Assembly: GCF_017591425.1 (NCBI RefSeq)
Contig: NW_024466599.1
Location: 69,606,501-69,670,500, forward strand
Direction: 5' to 3'
DNA: 64,000 bases
Origin: Ochotona curzoniae
Lineage: Eukaryota; Chordata; Mammalia; Lagomorpha; Ochotonidae
Shown: piece after piece, positions 13,146 through 24,442 of the stretch
Layout: each line of letters opens with the position of its first letter
How positions within the stretch are numbered: the stretch's first letter is position 1
Made by a program: the position numbers and the translations under genes
The notes under the pieces: generated by a model
What the model saw: the letters and a program-made list of their open reading frames with translations, nothing else
Database searches by the model: none
What the model was told of the DNA's origin: nothing

Positions 13146-13959
13146 TAGTTTGGTCTGAATGCACCAAAGAACAGAGTGAGTAGTCTGGAATGAGAGTTCT
13201 TTAGTTAATTTTGATTCTTTTTCCTACATATCCCTTTTTTTTTTTTTTTCTCTGCAGGCCCTCTGCTCCCACTGAGAGGCTTTGGGCTGAACTCTTAAGA
13301 AACTGGAAATAAAAAAAAGGTGGAGTGTGTACAACTGAGTGATGTTTTCTTATGGACTGACTGTGTGGACACATTCGTTAGCTCCATACTTAGTGTATTC
13401 ATCCATTCAGTGGAGATTAACTTGGCATCTACTCTGTACCAGGTACATCTCTGTGTCACCTGCTGATCAGGGCACAAGCTTATAGTTGGCAACAACAAGG
13501 CCAATAGCTTCCTTGCAAAAGGAGCCTCTGGCCTTTTGTAGACTAAAGCAAAGTGACATTAAAAGAACTGGTGTGAACGATAGGATTAGAACTTATTGGA
13601 AACTGGGGACAGAGGAGAAAATTTAAAACAAGGAATTATGCTGATCTTTCTTTCATCAATGACCAGCCAGAAGTATCAAAGCTTTTGCTTAAATAAACTG
13701 GCCTTTAGGACTCATTGCAAAGACTCCAAACTAGGAGGTACCCAAAATGGCCCCTTCTCCCAGTCCAGACTCCAAGAGACAACCCCAGTCCTTGGTGTTT
13801 GTATCATAAAAAAAGGTCTGCAGACCAGGCAGCACCAACAGCAGAAATTTATTTTCTTGTAATTTCAGAGCCTAAAACTTAGAAATTTAAATCTCAAAAT
13901 CTGAGGTGTCATTTGGAGTCTCTCTCTCCCTAGCTTGAAGGTAGCCCCCCCCTTTTTAA

Positions 13960-14170
13960 ACTTGATTTTCATTTTATTTGAAAAACAGAGAGACGGAGAG
14001 ATCCTAAATCTTCTGGTTCACTCCCTCACATGCCTGCAACAGCTGGGACTGGGCTGGGCTGCAGCCAGCTGGGAACATCAATGACCATGGCTATGGGCTG
14101 TCACCTGCTGCCATCTGCTCTGATTTCCCTGGAACCTGGGGAGCCCACGTGGGATGCAAGAGCACCTGTT
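13960..14170 (-). mobile_element. C-repeat SINE fragment
   Basis: Reversed tail (ATTTTATTTGAAAAACAGAG) and TTCACTCCCTCACATGCC; the tRNA head is lost. Confidence 0.6.
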
Positions 14171-15094
14171 CCTCACAGGGGAGCTAGTAGACAGGGAGGC
14201 AGAGGTGGAAACAGTGAAAACAATCTCATAATCTCCCCAGCCTCCCTCCTTGGCGAAGATGGGGAATCTAAATTTGAAGGTTTCTGCTTCTCAATGATTG
14301 GGCTTATTTTGCCCAAAAGGATTCCCTGGTGTTTTGCTTCTAACTTCCTTTGCCACAGGAGCAATTTTGCATTTTTCTAAATTTGATCCCAGAATTCTTG
14401 TCTCCATGGGGAATCATTCAGGGGCAGCTTGTTTCACACTGGACAGTGGACAGCATGCTGAATTGTGGTCTTTCTGTGTTTTCTGCAAATGCAATCACAA
14501 CCATCAAGCTGTGCACTCTGCAGGGAGGCCTGTGGAGGCTGCGAGGCCCTCTGACTTCCCTCTGAGCCTGCCAGGTGCTCCCAGGAGCGCTTAATAAGCA
14601 GGCCCCGAAGCACACCCCAACAACAAGCCTGACTATTGTTGTTTGTCAAATATTCTGGGCTTCATAAACACGGCTCTCTTTCATATTCATGCTAATGAGG
14701 ACCATGTCCCAGTGGGGGAAGGCTGGAAGGAAACTAGACAGCATGTGGGAAGCAAATAACAGCTACCACAGAACACCTGCCCTTCCACCGCAGCCACAGG
14801 CGTTCAGGCTGCATTCTTTCAGCCAGTGGATTCTGAAATGTCCATTCACCACAGATTACCCTCATCTGTGAAGGAATAGCCATTCTGTCTCCACACAGGG
14901 GTTACACAGAACCGGGAGGGGGAATGGAGTTGGGGTGGGGTTGGGGAAACAGATCCACATTCCTCTGGCCCATCAAATATGTCTGTTGACAGAGCCCGGG
15001 GGAGGCCCGTGTTCTGTCTGTCTGGTTCTGCATGGCTTCCTTCTGGTGACAGCAAGTTTTCATTTCATACTGAATAGCCACATAAGAGCCTATT

Positions 15095-15400
15095 TAAAAA
15101 TTCTTTTCTTCTAAATTTATTGTTTAAAATTCTTAATATGTAATCCTTGTACATTCTTTATGGGGTGCAGTACAATATTCTAACATATCTACACAGTGTC
15201 AATAAATCAAGCCTTTCCATGTCATCGCATTTGGAGCCTACCTGCTCCTCTCTTACAGTTCTCCAGGCAGTAGAGCATCCCTGACTGTGCCCTTTAGTCA
15301 CACCATCATGTGCTGGACTTGCTCATTCTGATGGCTTTCTGCACCCATTACCCAACTTCTCCCAGCCTCTAGTATGGGTTACTTTCTGGATGACTCCTTG
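15095..15400 (-). mobile_element. Old L1 3' end remnant
   Basis: TTTATGGGGTGCAGTACAAT, then ATCTACACAGTGTCAATAAA read as the reverse complement of an L1M 3' end. Confidence 0.55.
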
Positions 15401-16693
15401 GTAATGATCAGTATGGAGAGGAGTACACCAAATGCCTGGACCACTATTGTGTTCTAGACGGAGTAGCTCCATGCTGGAGAGGTCATTCCGGCCTAACTTC
15501 TTGGCAAGAGTAGAGATCTACCCAGCGTCAGCTGCATGACTGCCCTTCCTCCGGTTCCAAAGATCTCATTCCCAGCCAGGCAACCTGCCCCGTGCTGGAC
15601 AATTCCAGTGCTTCGAATGTGCCTTTCATTGTCCTGCTCCTGAACTTGGACTACAGTCCTAGCTCTACTCGCTGTGCATAGAGCAGGTCAATCCTCTTCC
15701 CTCTTCTACCCATCTGATAATTAGTCACTTCTCATGCCTTTCCTTGGTTTTTCTGAGTCAAACATCTCCGTCCCTTCTCTGCAGACTCCTCCACAGGGGA
15801 CTGTCTCATCCCGTCATCCTCCTTGAAGGCTTTACTGGGGCTGCATTAGCAGCGATTCCAAGGCAATTCACCCAAGCAGCGGATGGGGGTGGGATAGAGG
15901 TTGGCAGGAGGCTTCAGCCACCAGCACCATCAGCATTGCTTCAAGCCTCTCTGGAGGCTGCTTGAATGTCCTCAAGATGAGGAGACTGACTTCATTCAGA
16001 ACAGACAGTCCAAAAAGTAATAATGCTTTTCATGACCTAGCTTCAGATATCAAGACATTATCACTGCTGCTACATCTCTCCTCACCCGCTGTGTCACTTT
16101 CTGAGATTCTGGTCAGTCCTGATCAACCACGGTTCATAAATGTTAAATAGAAAACTTCAAGAACAAACAGTAAGTGGCATGAAGCTTGGAGTAGTAGGAT
16201 GAAATCTTGCACTTTCCTGCTCTGTCCCTTCCAGTACAGAGATTGGCCCTTTGTTCAGCAAATCCACGCTGTATTCATTACCCACCCTTTAGTTAAATAT
16301 CTATTTTGATTTAACTGATTGTTGGGTATTAAAGTACCTGTGTTCAATGAGCTCATTTTACTCAATAGTGGCACCGGAGCACAAAAGTGGTGATGATGGC
16401 AATTTAGATATGCCACAAAAAAGCCACAACATGCTTCCTTTATATGAAAAGGTGAAGGCTTATCATGGGTGAAGTATATATGAAACTCGATGCCATGTAG
16501 TTTCAGGCATCCACCAGGGGTCTTGAAACATACTGTGCATGGAGAAGGGGGTGGGACCACTGCTGTTAGAAGTAAGCATTTGGGCTGTCTCACATTTAGG
16601 AAGAGGAATTAGGCTCTACATTAAGAACACAGGCTGTCAAATTGGTGGACACCTTTTAAAATTATTTCCTTAAATATTTAAATTTAACCACAC

Positions 16694-17018
16694 CAGGTGC
16701 AGCACAGTGACCTAGTAGCTAAAGTCCTTGCCTTGAACGCACCAGGATCCCATATGGTTGCTGGTTCTAATCCCGGCAGCCCCACTTCCCATCCAGCTCC
16801 CTGTTTGTGGCGTGGGAAAGCAGTCGAGGACGGCCCAAGGCCTTGGGACCCTTCACCCACGTGGGAGACCTGGAACAGTCTTCTGTCTCCTGGCTTCGGA
16901 TTGGCGCAGTACCGACCATTGCAGTCATTTGCGAAGTGAATCATTGGATGGAAGATCTTTGTCTCTCCTCCTCTCTGTATATCTAACTTTGCAATAAAAA
17001 ATAAATAAATCTTAAAAA
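16694..17018 (+). mobile_element. C-repeat SINE with 15-bp target duplication
   Basis: Full-length copy. AATTTAACCACACCA occurs at 16681-16695 and again at 17019-17033, a perfect target-site duplication. Confidence 0.95.
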
Positions 17019-17887
17019 AATTTAACCACACCATGATAAAAATATTCTTTGTCTAAAAATATTTTTCCTATTGTCATCTTCTAGAATCTAATAGAAAGAT
17101 GGAGGTGTCTGAATTTTCCCCCTTTGATGTTCCATTTAAGACAGATACCTACCTAAAATCCATCTCATGGTTTGCATTTTTCTAAAAACCCTAGGAGCAC
17201 ACACAATGCTATGTTCCCCATGCTTTCTCTCTCAATGGCTTCTTGCCTTGTGAAACAGGTGACAGTCCACTCCTCAGAGGATAACAGGAAGCCTGGGTTA
17301 TGCTCAAGCTAGCAGCCTTGCCCTAACTATAGACGATAGCCAGGATCCTAACAAAAGGCTAATTCCAACTTGGATGGAGCAGGGAAGGTGAGCATTCAAT
17401 TTTACGCTGCTTTACGATGTATTGTGACTGTCTCCATTTCTCCCCGTCTCTACCATTACTTCAGGCCAGGCTGCCATGAGTGGGTTTATGTGCCTCTCTC
17501 AGCCAATCCCTTCCTAACCTTCTGAACTCAGTAGCCTTTCTGCTGTGACAAATACCTTTTGCTTCAGTCTGATAACTGCACTGATGGCTTTCCTTCATGT
17601 TTTACAAGTATTGTTTACTCCCCAGATCAGCTTCTACCTACTTTCTCTTTAAGCCCTCGTGGAGTGTCCAAGCAAAAGTATTAACTAAATGAAGGACTGG
17701 AAATGCCACAGAGTTCAGACAGGTGCTCATGACTTTTTAAAAAAAGTACAAAGTAAACACCCCTCGTTCTTCTGAAGTCCTCAGAAGCAATTGAGGAATA
17801 TGTTTTTCTCCAAGATACAGGAAACATGAAGGTCAAGTTCAGTGCTACTGTTGTCTGTGAGGATACATATTTAATTCTGCACCAACG

Positions 17888-18193
17888 CTTTTTAAAAACT
17901 GCTATGATTTATTTACCAAAGAGTGAGCGTATTCCAGCTACTGGTTCTCTTGTCAAACTCCTGCAAAGACTAGGGCTAGTCTAGGCCACAGTTAGGAGTC
18001 TGGAGCTCAGCCTAAGTCTTTCACACAGGCAACAAGAACCCAACTCCTTAAGCCATCAGCTACTGCTTCTCAGAGTCTACACTGGCAAGAAGTTGGAATC
18101 AGGGAAGGAACCAGGACTCGAGCCCAGGTATTCTAATAGAATAATGCAGGCTAAGAGCCAGTGTCTTAACCATGAGGTAAAATGCCTGTCCCA
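17888..18193 (-). mobile_element. Old C-repeat SINE
   Basis: GGCAAGAAGTTGGAATCAGG and reversed head GTGTCTTAACCATGAGG identify it. Confidence 0.65.
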
Positions 18194-18239
18194 CCAAAGC
18201 TTTTTAAAAATGAGGGGTGAATAATGGATTAATGGACCA

Positions 18240-18375
18240 TGGAGTCACTTCTTTGGTGCCAAAACTGCTGTGGGATCTTGCACGAGTTACCTTAATCTCA
18301 ATGGAAGTAAGCCCTTGTCCCAAAGACTGTGGAAAGGATTCTAAATAACATGTATGGTATATTCAGAGTAGTGGT
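18240..18375 (+). mobile_element. MIR SINE fragment
   Basis: CTGTGGGATCTTGCACGAG followed by TTACCTTAATCTCAATGG matches the conserved MIR core as I remember it. Confidence 0.45.
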
Positions 18376-19469
18376 TAGTCCCGAAATTGCTCAATGTTTT
18401 ACTTTCTAAGAAAACTATGACTTGTAATTCCTTGGGGGCTCCTACTATTACCACTGCCCCCCAACACTTTCCAGTCACCCCTAAGTCATGTTATTTGCCT
18501 CAGCTCCTCTACTTATGCATGCAATAAGGGCCATCAACTCAGCAGAGGGTGCACCTGCTCCCCAGTATTGTGAAAACCTGCACCCTTCTAACTCATCAGG
18601 TGTCAGAGAAAACCAAATCAAGGCTTAAAATACCCAGGAAATGGCAGCTTCTGTCTGAACAAAAACCCATCTGAATATTTTTGATCTTAGGGTGAAACCT
18701 CCTGCTTGGAAACGGTTCATCTGAAATGTTCTGCTATTAGGAGAAATTATTGTTTGGAGGCTAATAATGGCCAATGTGGTTTTCTTTCTAGTTAAAACAA
18801 TTCTTGTCTAAATTGTTGAGGCAAAGCTAGATGGATGGAGCTCTCATTTAGAACACATTCACTGTGGAATTTAGTATTGATGTTCTCTAAGAGGATGTGA
18901 TTAATCAATCAATTTGGGTGTGAGAAATGAACTGTCTCAGGACTTTTTCATTAAAGGTAGACTTGGGGAAGCTGTGTAGTATGAATAGCCAGGAAAGATA
19001 ATGTTCATGAAGATGAAAAGTAACAATAAATAGAACAGCCTTTCAGTTACATAAGATCAAAGTATAATATTTCATGGGGTCATACTGATTCTGCTTCCAG
19101 ATACATGGACATAGACAGATAGTCCCACAGAGATAGGCTCATTCCAAGGAACACCTTGGAACTGTGGTCTCCCCGGTCTGACTCCCCTGCATGCTTCTCT
19201 CATGGGTCACACCACCTAATGCACTGATAACCTGATTTTCAACAGAAAAGTGCAGGTTAGACTCATTAGATGCTAAGGAATTAATACTTCTTAAGGAAAA
19301 TCTGCATTTTAATTCATTCTATCAAGTAGTTGAAAAGAAACCAAATCCTATGCTATTTTCCATCTTTAAAAAAAAAAAAAGAAATGCTAAAATTTTTACT
19401 AGGGGAAAAAAATAACCTCAAAAATGCATACTCCCTTATCTCACACCTCCCTGCCAAAAAACAAAAATC

Positions 19470-19705
19470 TGCAAGACAGCAGGCCTTTATCCTGGCCTGG
19501 CAAGGGAGAAGCATCGTTTAACCACACTGAGGTGTCACAAAGTGGACATGACTTGAGTAACGAGGTGCCCACTACCCACATGGGAGCCCTGGATTACATT
19601 CCTGACTCCCAGCGCCAGCCCAATTCCCACCTATTAGGCATTCAGGTGGTGAAGCAACAGATGATAGCTCTCTATCTCTTTAATTCTGCCTCATGAAAGT
19701 AAACA
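19470..19705 (+). mobile_element. Diverged C-repeat SINE piece
   Basis: CCCACATGGGAGCCCTGGA and TGAAGCAACAGATGATAGC resemble the body and tail of the C repeat; the head is not clear. Confidence 0.4.
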
Positions 19706-19839
19706 TGAAAACCAAAACCAAAAGAGGTGTCCACTGAATTAAAGTCCACACACGCACACATGCACGCAGGCACACGGCATTGACGTCAGTGTTGGAGGAT
19801 GTTCTCTGAAGGTGGGCAGAAACATTTAGACATCCAACA

Positions 19840-20505
19840 GGGGCAGCGTTGGAAACTTTTTATTAAACAGGCAATGCATTGTGCAACGGTTAAGGACACA
19901 GATGCCTAGTGGAAAAGTTTAAAAATTATTCTTGGAAACAGTCTGTGAATGGCTGAGCCCTGGTACACCTCCTTTCTCTCCTGCTTTGTCTTCAGGAAAA
20001 CACATTGGTCCATAGCTGCGCTTGGAAACGGCATCCCTGTTTTACCATAAACGTCATGCCTAGAAGTAAACACGAAAGGGGAAGCCAGGCTCCGTGGGCG
20101 AGGCAGTGACTGGTGGTAGCGCAGGCTGGCCTCCTGGAAAGGCTTTCTCCCGGTCCTGCCCGGTGTCTGGTCACACATCCATGTTGCATCTCTATTCCCT
20201 TCCTCATTGGAGGCCTTGTTACACAGGGAATTCTGACAGCCTCACACGTACCCCTCTGGGCACAGGGACTCGTGCCTGGCAGTCCTCAGTGTTCTTGTCT
20301 TGAGCCCCTTGTGGCTCAGGATGATGGCTGTGCATTGCACTTGTTCCCTTTGCTCAAGTCTGGTTCTCTCCTCCTTCCCCTGCTTGATGATAAAATCCAT
20401 CTCAAGTTTCCCTGTTTGTTTGCCGTGATTCATCGGCACTTTTTTTTTTTTTTTAATGATGTGGCCTGGCAAGGGAGGCACATTCATGATTAAGGTGCTG
20501 CAATT
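19840..20505 (-). other. CRACDL: CRACDL 3' UTR (predicted)
   Basis: About 665 bp follow the stop codon and contain no recognisable repeat, unlike the sequence on both sides. A run of 16 A (plus-strand T at 20439-20454) lies inside it. The end is set by the AATAAA at 19859-19864 and is approximate. Confidence 0.55.
19859..19864 (-). terminator. Candidate polyadenylation signal AATAAA
   Basis: This is the first AATAAA on the minus strand after the stop codon (another lies within the last codons and cannot serve). A GT-rich stretch (plus-strand CA-rich, about 19748-19780) follows about 80 nt downstream, somewhat far for a classic downstream element. A later ATTAAA at about 19678-19683 is an alternative. 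Confidence 0.45.
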
Positions 20506-20642
20506 CTATTTTATTATTTGGGGCATGTCACTCCAGGCTTGAGATTTCTTTCTGGCAAGTTCCATCCAGGATGGCTGATCCGCACTGGCGTAACTGGCCC
20601 TCTTGAGCTGATGCAATTCCTCCGTCATGGCGGCAGCCTGAG
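20506..20642 (-). CDS. CRACDL: CRACDL last coding exon H, C-terminus and stop
   Basis: This terminal coding segment is 137 bp: 2 nt finishing an Ala codon, 44 codons and TAG at 20506-20508. It encodes TEELHQLKRASYASADQP, then SWMELARKKSQAWSD, and ends MPQIIK. The same ending (AWSDxPQIIK) closes CRACD, so this is a diagnostic end of the family. The acceptor is a tandem NAGNAG (CAGCAG at 20643-20648), so two transcripts differing by one alanine are possible; the exon end given here uses the downstream AG. The transcript continues as 3' UTR to about 19840. Confidence 0.95.
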
Positions 20643-23600
20643 CTGCTGGGAAGCAGACAAAACAAACAGAAACATGAGACTTGGGTTTAGGTTTTCACTT
20701 AAGTCCTTTGCATTTCTTTAAACATGTCAAGGTCCTCACTGTGTTCTCAAATGTAAAGCTTGTTCATGTGTAAGCAGGTATATAAAGACCGAGATGTACA
20801 AGGTGCTGTGGAGGTGATTATGAGGCTCAAGGAGCAGGCTCACATGATTCTGACCATGCAGTGAGGCGAGAGAAACTTTTGGAAGAAAACTCCTCGAGCT
20901 GTGGAGCCCGGCTGCAGAGCAGGGTGACAACCCGGCTGTACCACTCCGGGACTTGGGTATCAAGGTATCTCTGGCTACCTTCAAAATAAATTCTATCTTA
21001 TGGACACGGATATAGGCACCAGCTGGGGCGATCTCCCAAACACTCAGCTCCAAGAAGGCACAGGCAGGAGGACACATTCTACGGTTCCACTGATAAGAAG
21101 CATCAGAAAAAGGTGAACCCAGGGGGTTACAAAGCATAGACATGCAGGTTGCCTGAAGCTGGTGTTAGGGGTGCTGAATGGGGGGACTGTTTGGGTACAG
21201 GGTTTCAATGAAGGGGGAAAGAGAAAATGTCCTCAACTCAGATCATTCTGATTGTGAAATACATGCTCACAACTCTACTCCCTGAATTACCCACTCACAA
21301 CTGGGGAACCTGGGAATGCCCACACCCTGATTTGAGCAGCACATACTGTATGCAAACATGAACGCATCCCACAGCCCCTGGGCATACTTGTTCATCAGAA
21401 CCAATTTTTAGATGGTGCAGCAGGTGGAAAAAAAAATCAAACAGGTGAATTTTATGGTAGGCACATTCTAGCTCTGTAAAAGCTGTGTCAAAAAGTTCCC
21501 TGTGCAAGAATTCCATAAGGCAAGGCCACACGAGCAGGAGCGACACAGGAGGGTGACTTCCAAGCGTTGAAGAATGCTGACAGGTGTCATACCCAGGTTC
21601 TGATGGGACAGTGAGATTCCTCTTTGCAGTCCCTCCTTGAGGTTCAGCTTGGTGCCCTGCCTCCCACCCATGTTGGGCTTAGCAGGGGTGATCAGGAAGG
21701 ACTTGCTGCGGACAAAGTCGGCTTGCTTCGTGGGCTCCTGTTGGGACACAAGAAAGACACGTGCTGTCTGGTCACCCAGATGGGGCGCAGGTGGCAACAC
21801 AGAAGCTGAGAGGCCTGGTTGGTTTGTATGCACAGCTGGTTTGGCTTGGTAAGAGCTGTTTTCAGTGCAGAATACAGAATGGGACCCCGATTTCCAGCCC
21901 TGAAGCCTCAGGGGAGGACTAAGGAGCCTCGGCAGGCAGCAGGAGCAGGGCACGACCTGCAGCAGAGCTGCTGAAATCACTGCTGGGTGTCTAGCTGAGC
22001 AGTTATTTTAACCTCCTTCCATTTTTCCCAGCTGCTGAGCTGCGTTGCCTAGGAGCAGGGAGCAGAGAGCTGCCTCCACTGCCTCAGTGACTCACGGGTT
22101 TTTCTGTGTCTTCCAGCAGGCCAGTACATATGCAAAGCAGGCTGGGTGCTCCACCACAGGGGACAGTGTTGGGCAGATCATTGATTTTGCTGCCCTGACT
22201 CTCACTTGCATGTCAGCCATCATCACAGGCCACCGTGTTAGGACAGAACGGTCATCCTGAGGGTCCTCACCCCAGCCCTGGGGCCGGCCCCTCCCGCATC
22301 CATGCAACACACACAGGACTTGGTCTAAGCACCTGGACTCTTTCAGATGCCTTGGCTGGCTTTCCCGTTTCAGACTTCAAGGTCTGCACCCCAGGCTTGT
22401 CTTCCTGGTTGGGGGGCTGGTCCGGGGCCCCTCGCCGCTTCTGTCGAGCCACGGTGATCCAGGGTGGTGTGGGCTGGGTGTCAGTGCCAGACCCCGATGC
22501 TGAGGGAGGCAGCCCTTTTTCTGTTGGCAAAAGTATAAGGTTAGGCATGACAGCCTCACCTGCCTCTTCAGCCTCATGTTTGCTTCTGCCTTGGTTCCAG
22601 GAGGCAGGGAGTAGAACAGAGCAGGGATTTTGCCCTCTTTTCAAAGATCAGTGAAGCCAATTGTTCCCCTGCAGTCTGAGTAACAACAATTAAATGTAGC
22701 TGCCTTTGAAGGGCAATGTGCATTTCATATCACTGTGTGTGTGTGTGTGTGTGTGAGACACAGACAGACGCAGATGAACTTCCATTCACTAATTCACTCC
22801 CACAAATGCCTGTGATGACTGGAGCTACAGCTGGGGATGGGCCAAAGCCAGGAACTCCCATGACTGACAGGTATACAACCACTTGGGCCTCACTGCTGCT
22901 CCAAGGGTGTGCAGTGGTATGAAGCTGGCATGGTATGAAAGAAGGAGATGGAGCCGGGAGTCCAGCTGGTGGGGGAGATTCACCCATCTCAACTGCAAGG
23001 CTAATCTCCCACCCCCAATGTGCAGTTTACAGCCATCTTGGTTCTAGAGAATCCTTTCTGGAAAGAGATAAACAGTAAGTCTGTGAATAGATGTCTTTAA
23101 TAGACTCAGTTACTATGAACCAGTGCGTACCATGTGACTCCTCATTTGCCTGAATGTTGTAGACACCTTACTATTTGTATCTTATTTTTTTAAAAAAGCA
23201 TTAGGAAATATACTTTTTTCTTAAAATTTTATTTTATTTATTTGAAAGGCAGAGTTATAGAAAGGGGGAGGGGAGGAGTGATGGAGAGATCTTCCATCCA
23301 CTGAGTACACTCCCCGCATGGCTGCAATAGCCACAGCAAAGCCAGGCTGAAGTCAGAAGCCAGGAACTTCTGCCTGGTCTTGCTCACGGGTTCAGAGGTC
23401 CAAGCACTTGGGCTATTTTCTGCTGCTTTTCCACAGTGGCAGGAAGCTGGATCAAACTGGGGCAGTCAGGACACGGCGCCCATATGGGATGACAGCCCTA
23501 ATCTCTCATTTTTTAAAATGGTAGGGACCAGTGTTGTGGCATAGTGAATAAAGCTGCTGCATGCGAAGCCAGCTTATTAAAAATCTATTTATTTTTAAAA

Positions 23601-24343
23601 AGTACATTTATGTACCTGAAAAGGAGGCAGAGAGAGAGAGAGATCTCCCACCTGCGGTCTCATTCTACATTAATGCCTGCCAATAGCTGGGACTCAGCTA
23701 GTTGTGGGTGGCAGGGACCCAGTCACTTGAACCATCACTGCTGCTTTGCAAGGTATGGAACTGGGAGTGGAGCTGACACTCTTCAGGGTGTGCACCCGAC
23801 GCACTTGAAGAGGTATCCTAGGGACTAGGCCAATGTCAGCCTCTCAGGCTTATCTCTGGTGGACCAAACTGGGGTCAATCTCCCTCTTTCTTACTTCTCA
23901 CTTATCTCCTTTTTCATATTTTAATATGATGTGAATTTATTACCTTTACCAAGAGAAAAGAGAAGTGAGCTTATTTTATGCCCATGAAACTTCTGGTTTA
24001 AGTGCTTCCATTTCTGATTCCCTCCTACCTCACCCCCATGATCCTAAACCTGCCTGCAACCCAAACGAAGTAGACATTGACCTCCTGCACTCCTGGCCCC
24101 TGTGCTGGCCTGAATCAGTCAGGCAACTCATGCAGGGGCTACTCTCCAGCAGCCCACCAGCAGTCCCAGCGTGAGTTAAGGTTGCTGCATCCTGGGAATA
24201 TCCAGATCTGACTTTCTTGTTTTTCTCTCTGCCCCAAGACCAAGATGGAGCCTCTTTGGTGCCCTGGTCAGTAAGAAGGGGAGAAGGGCAGGAGCCTCCA
24301 TTTTTGGTGCTGCTGTGTCCCTTGGAGGGTTAGGGGGTTCTAG

Positions 24344-24385
<42 letters not shown>

Positions 24386-24390
24386 TCACA

Positions 24391-24442
<52 letters not shown>

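Larger units (their letters stand above)
1..19838. other. Intergenic region downstream of CRACDL
   Basis: I found no exon with splice signals or family similarity here. It holds C-repeat SINEs, old L1 and MaLR pieces, a MIR piece and simple repeats listed separately. The stretches 1024-2815, 3140-4455, 4950-6040, 8460-11284, 13150-13950, 14180-15095, 15400-16680, 17034-17888 and 18376-19470 hold nothing else I can assign. By human synteny the next gene downstream would be MGAT4A, but no part of it is visible. Confidence 0.6.

Noticed and set aside
20506..20515. AATAAA overlapping the final codons as polyadenylation signal
   Set aside because: Cleavage just after it would leave almost no 3' UTR, and the A-rich codons (ATA ATA AAA) are conserved protein sequence.
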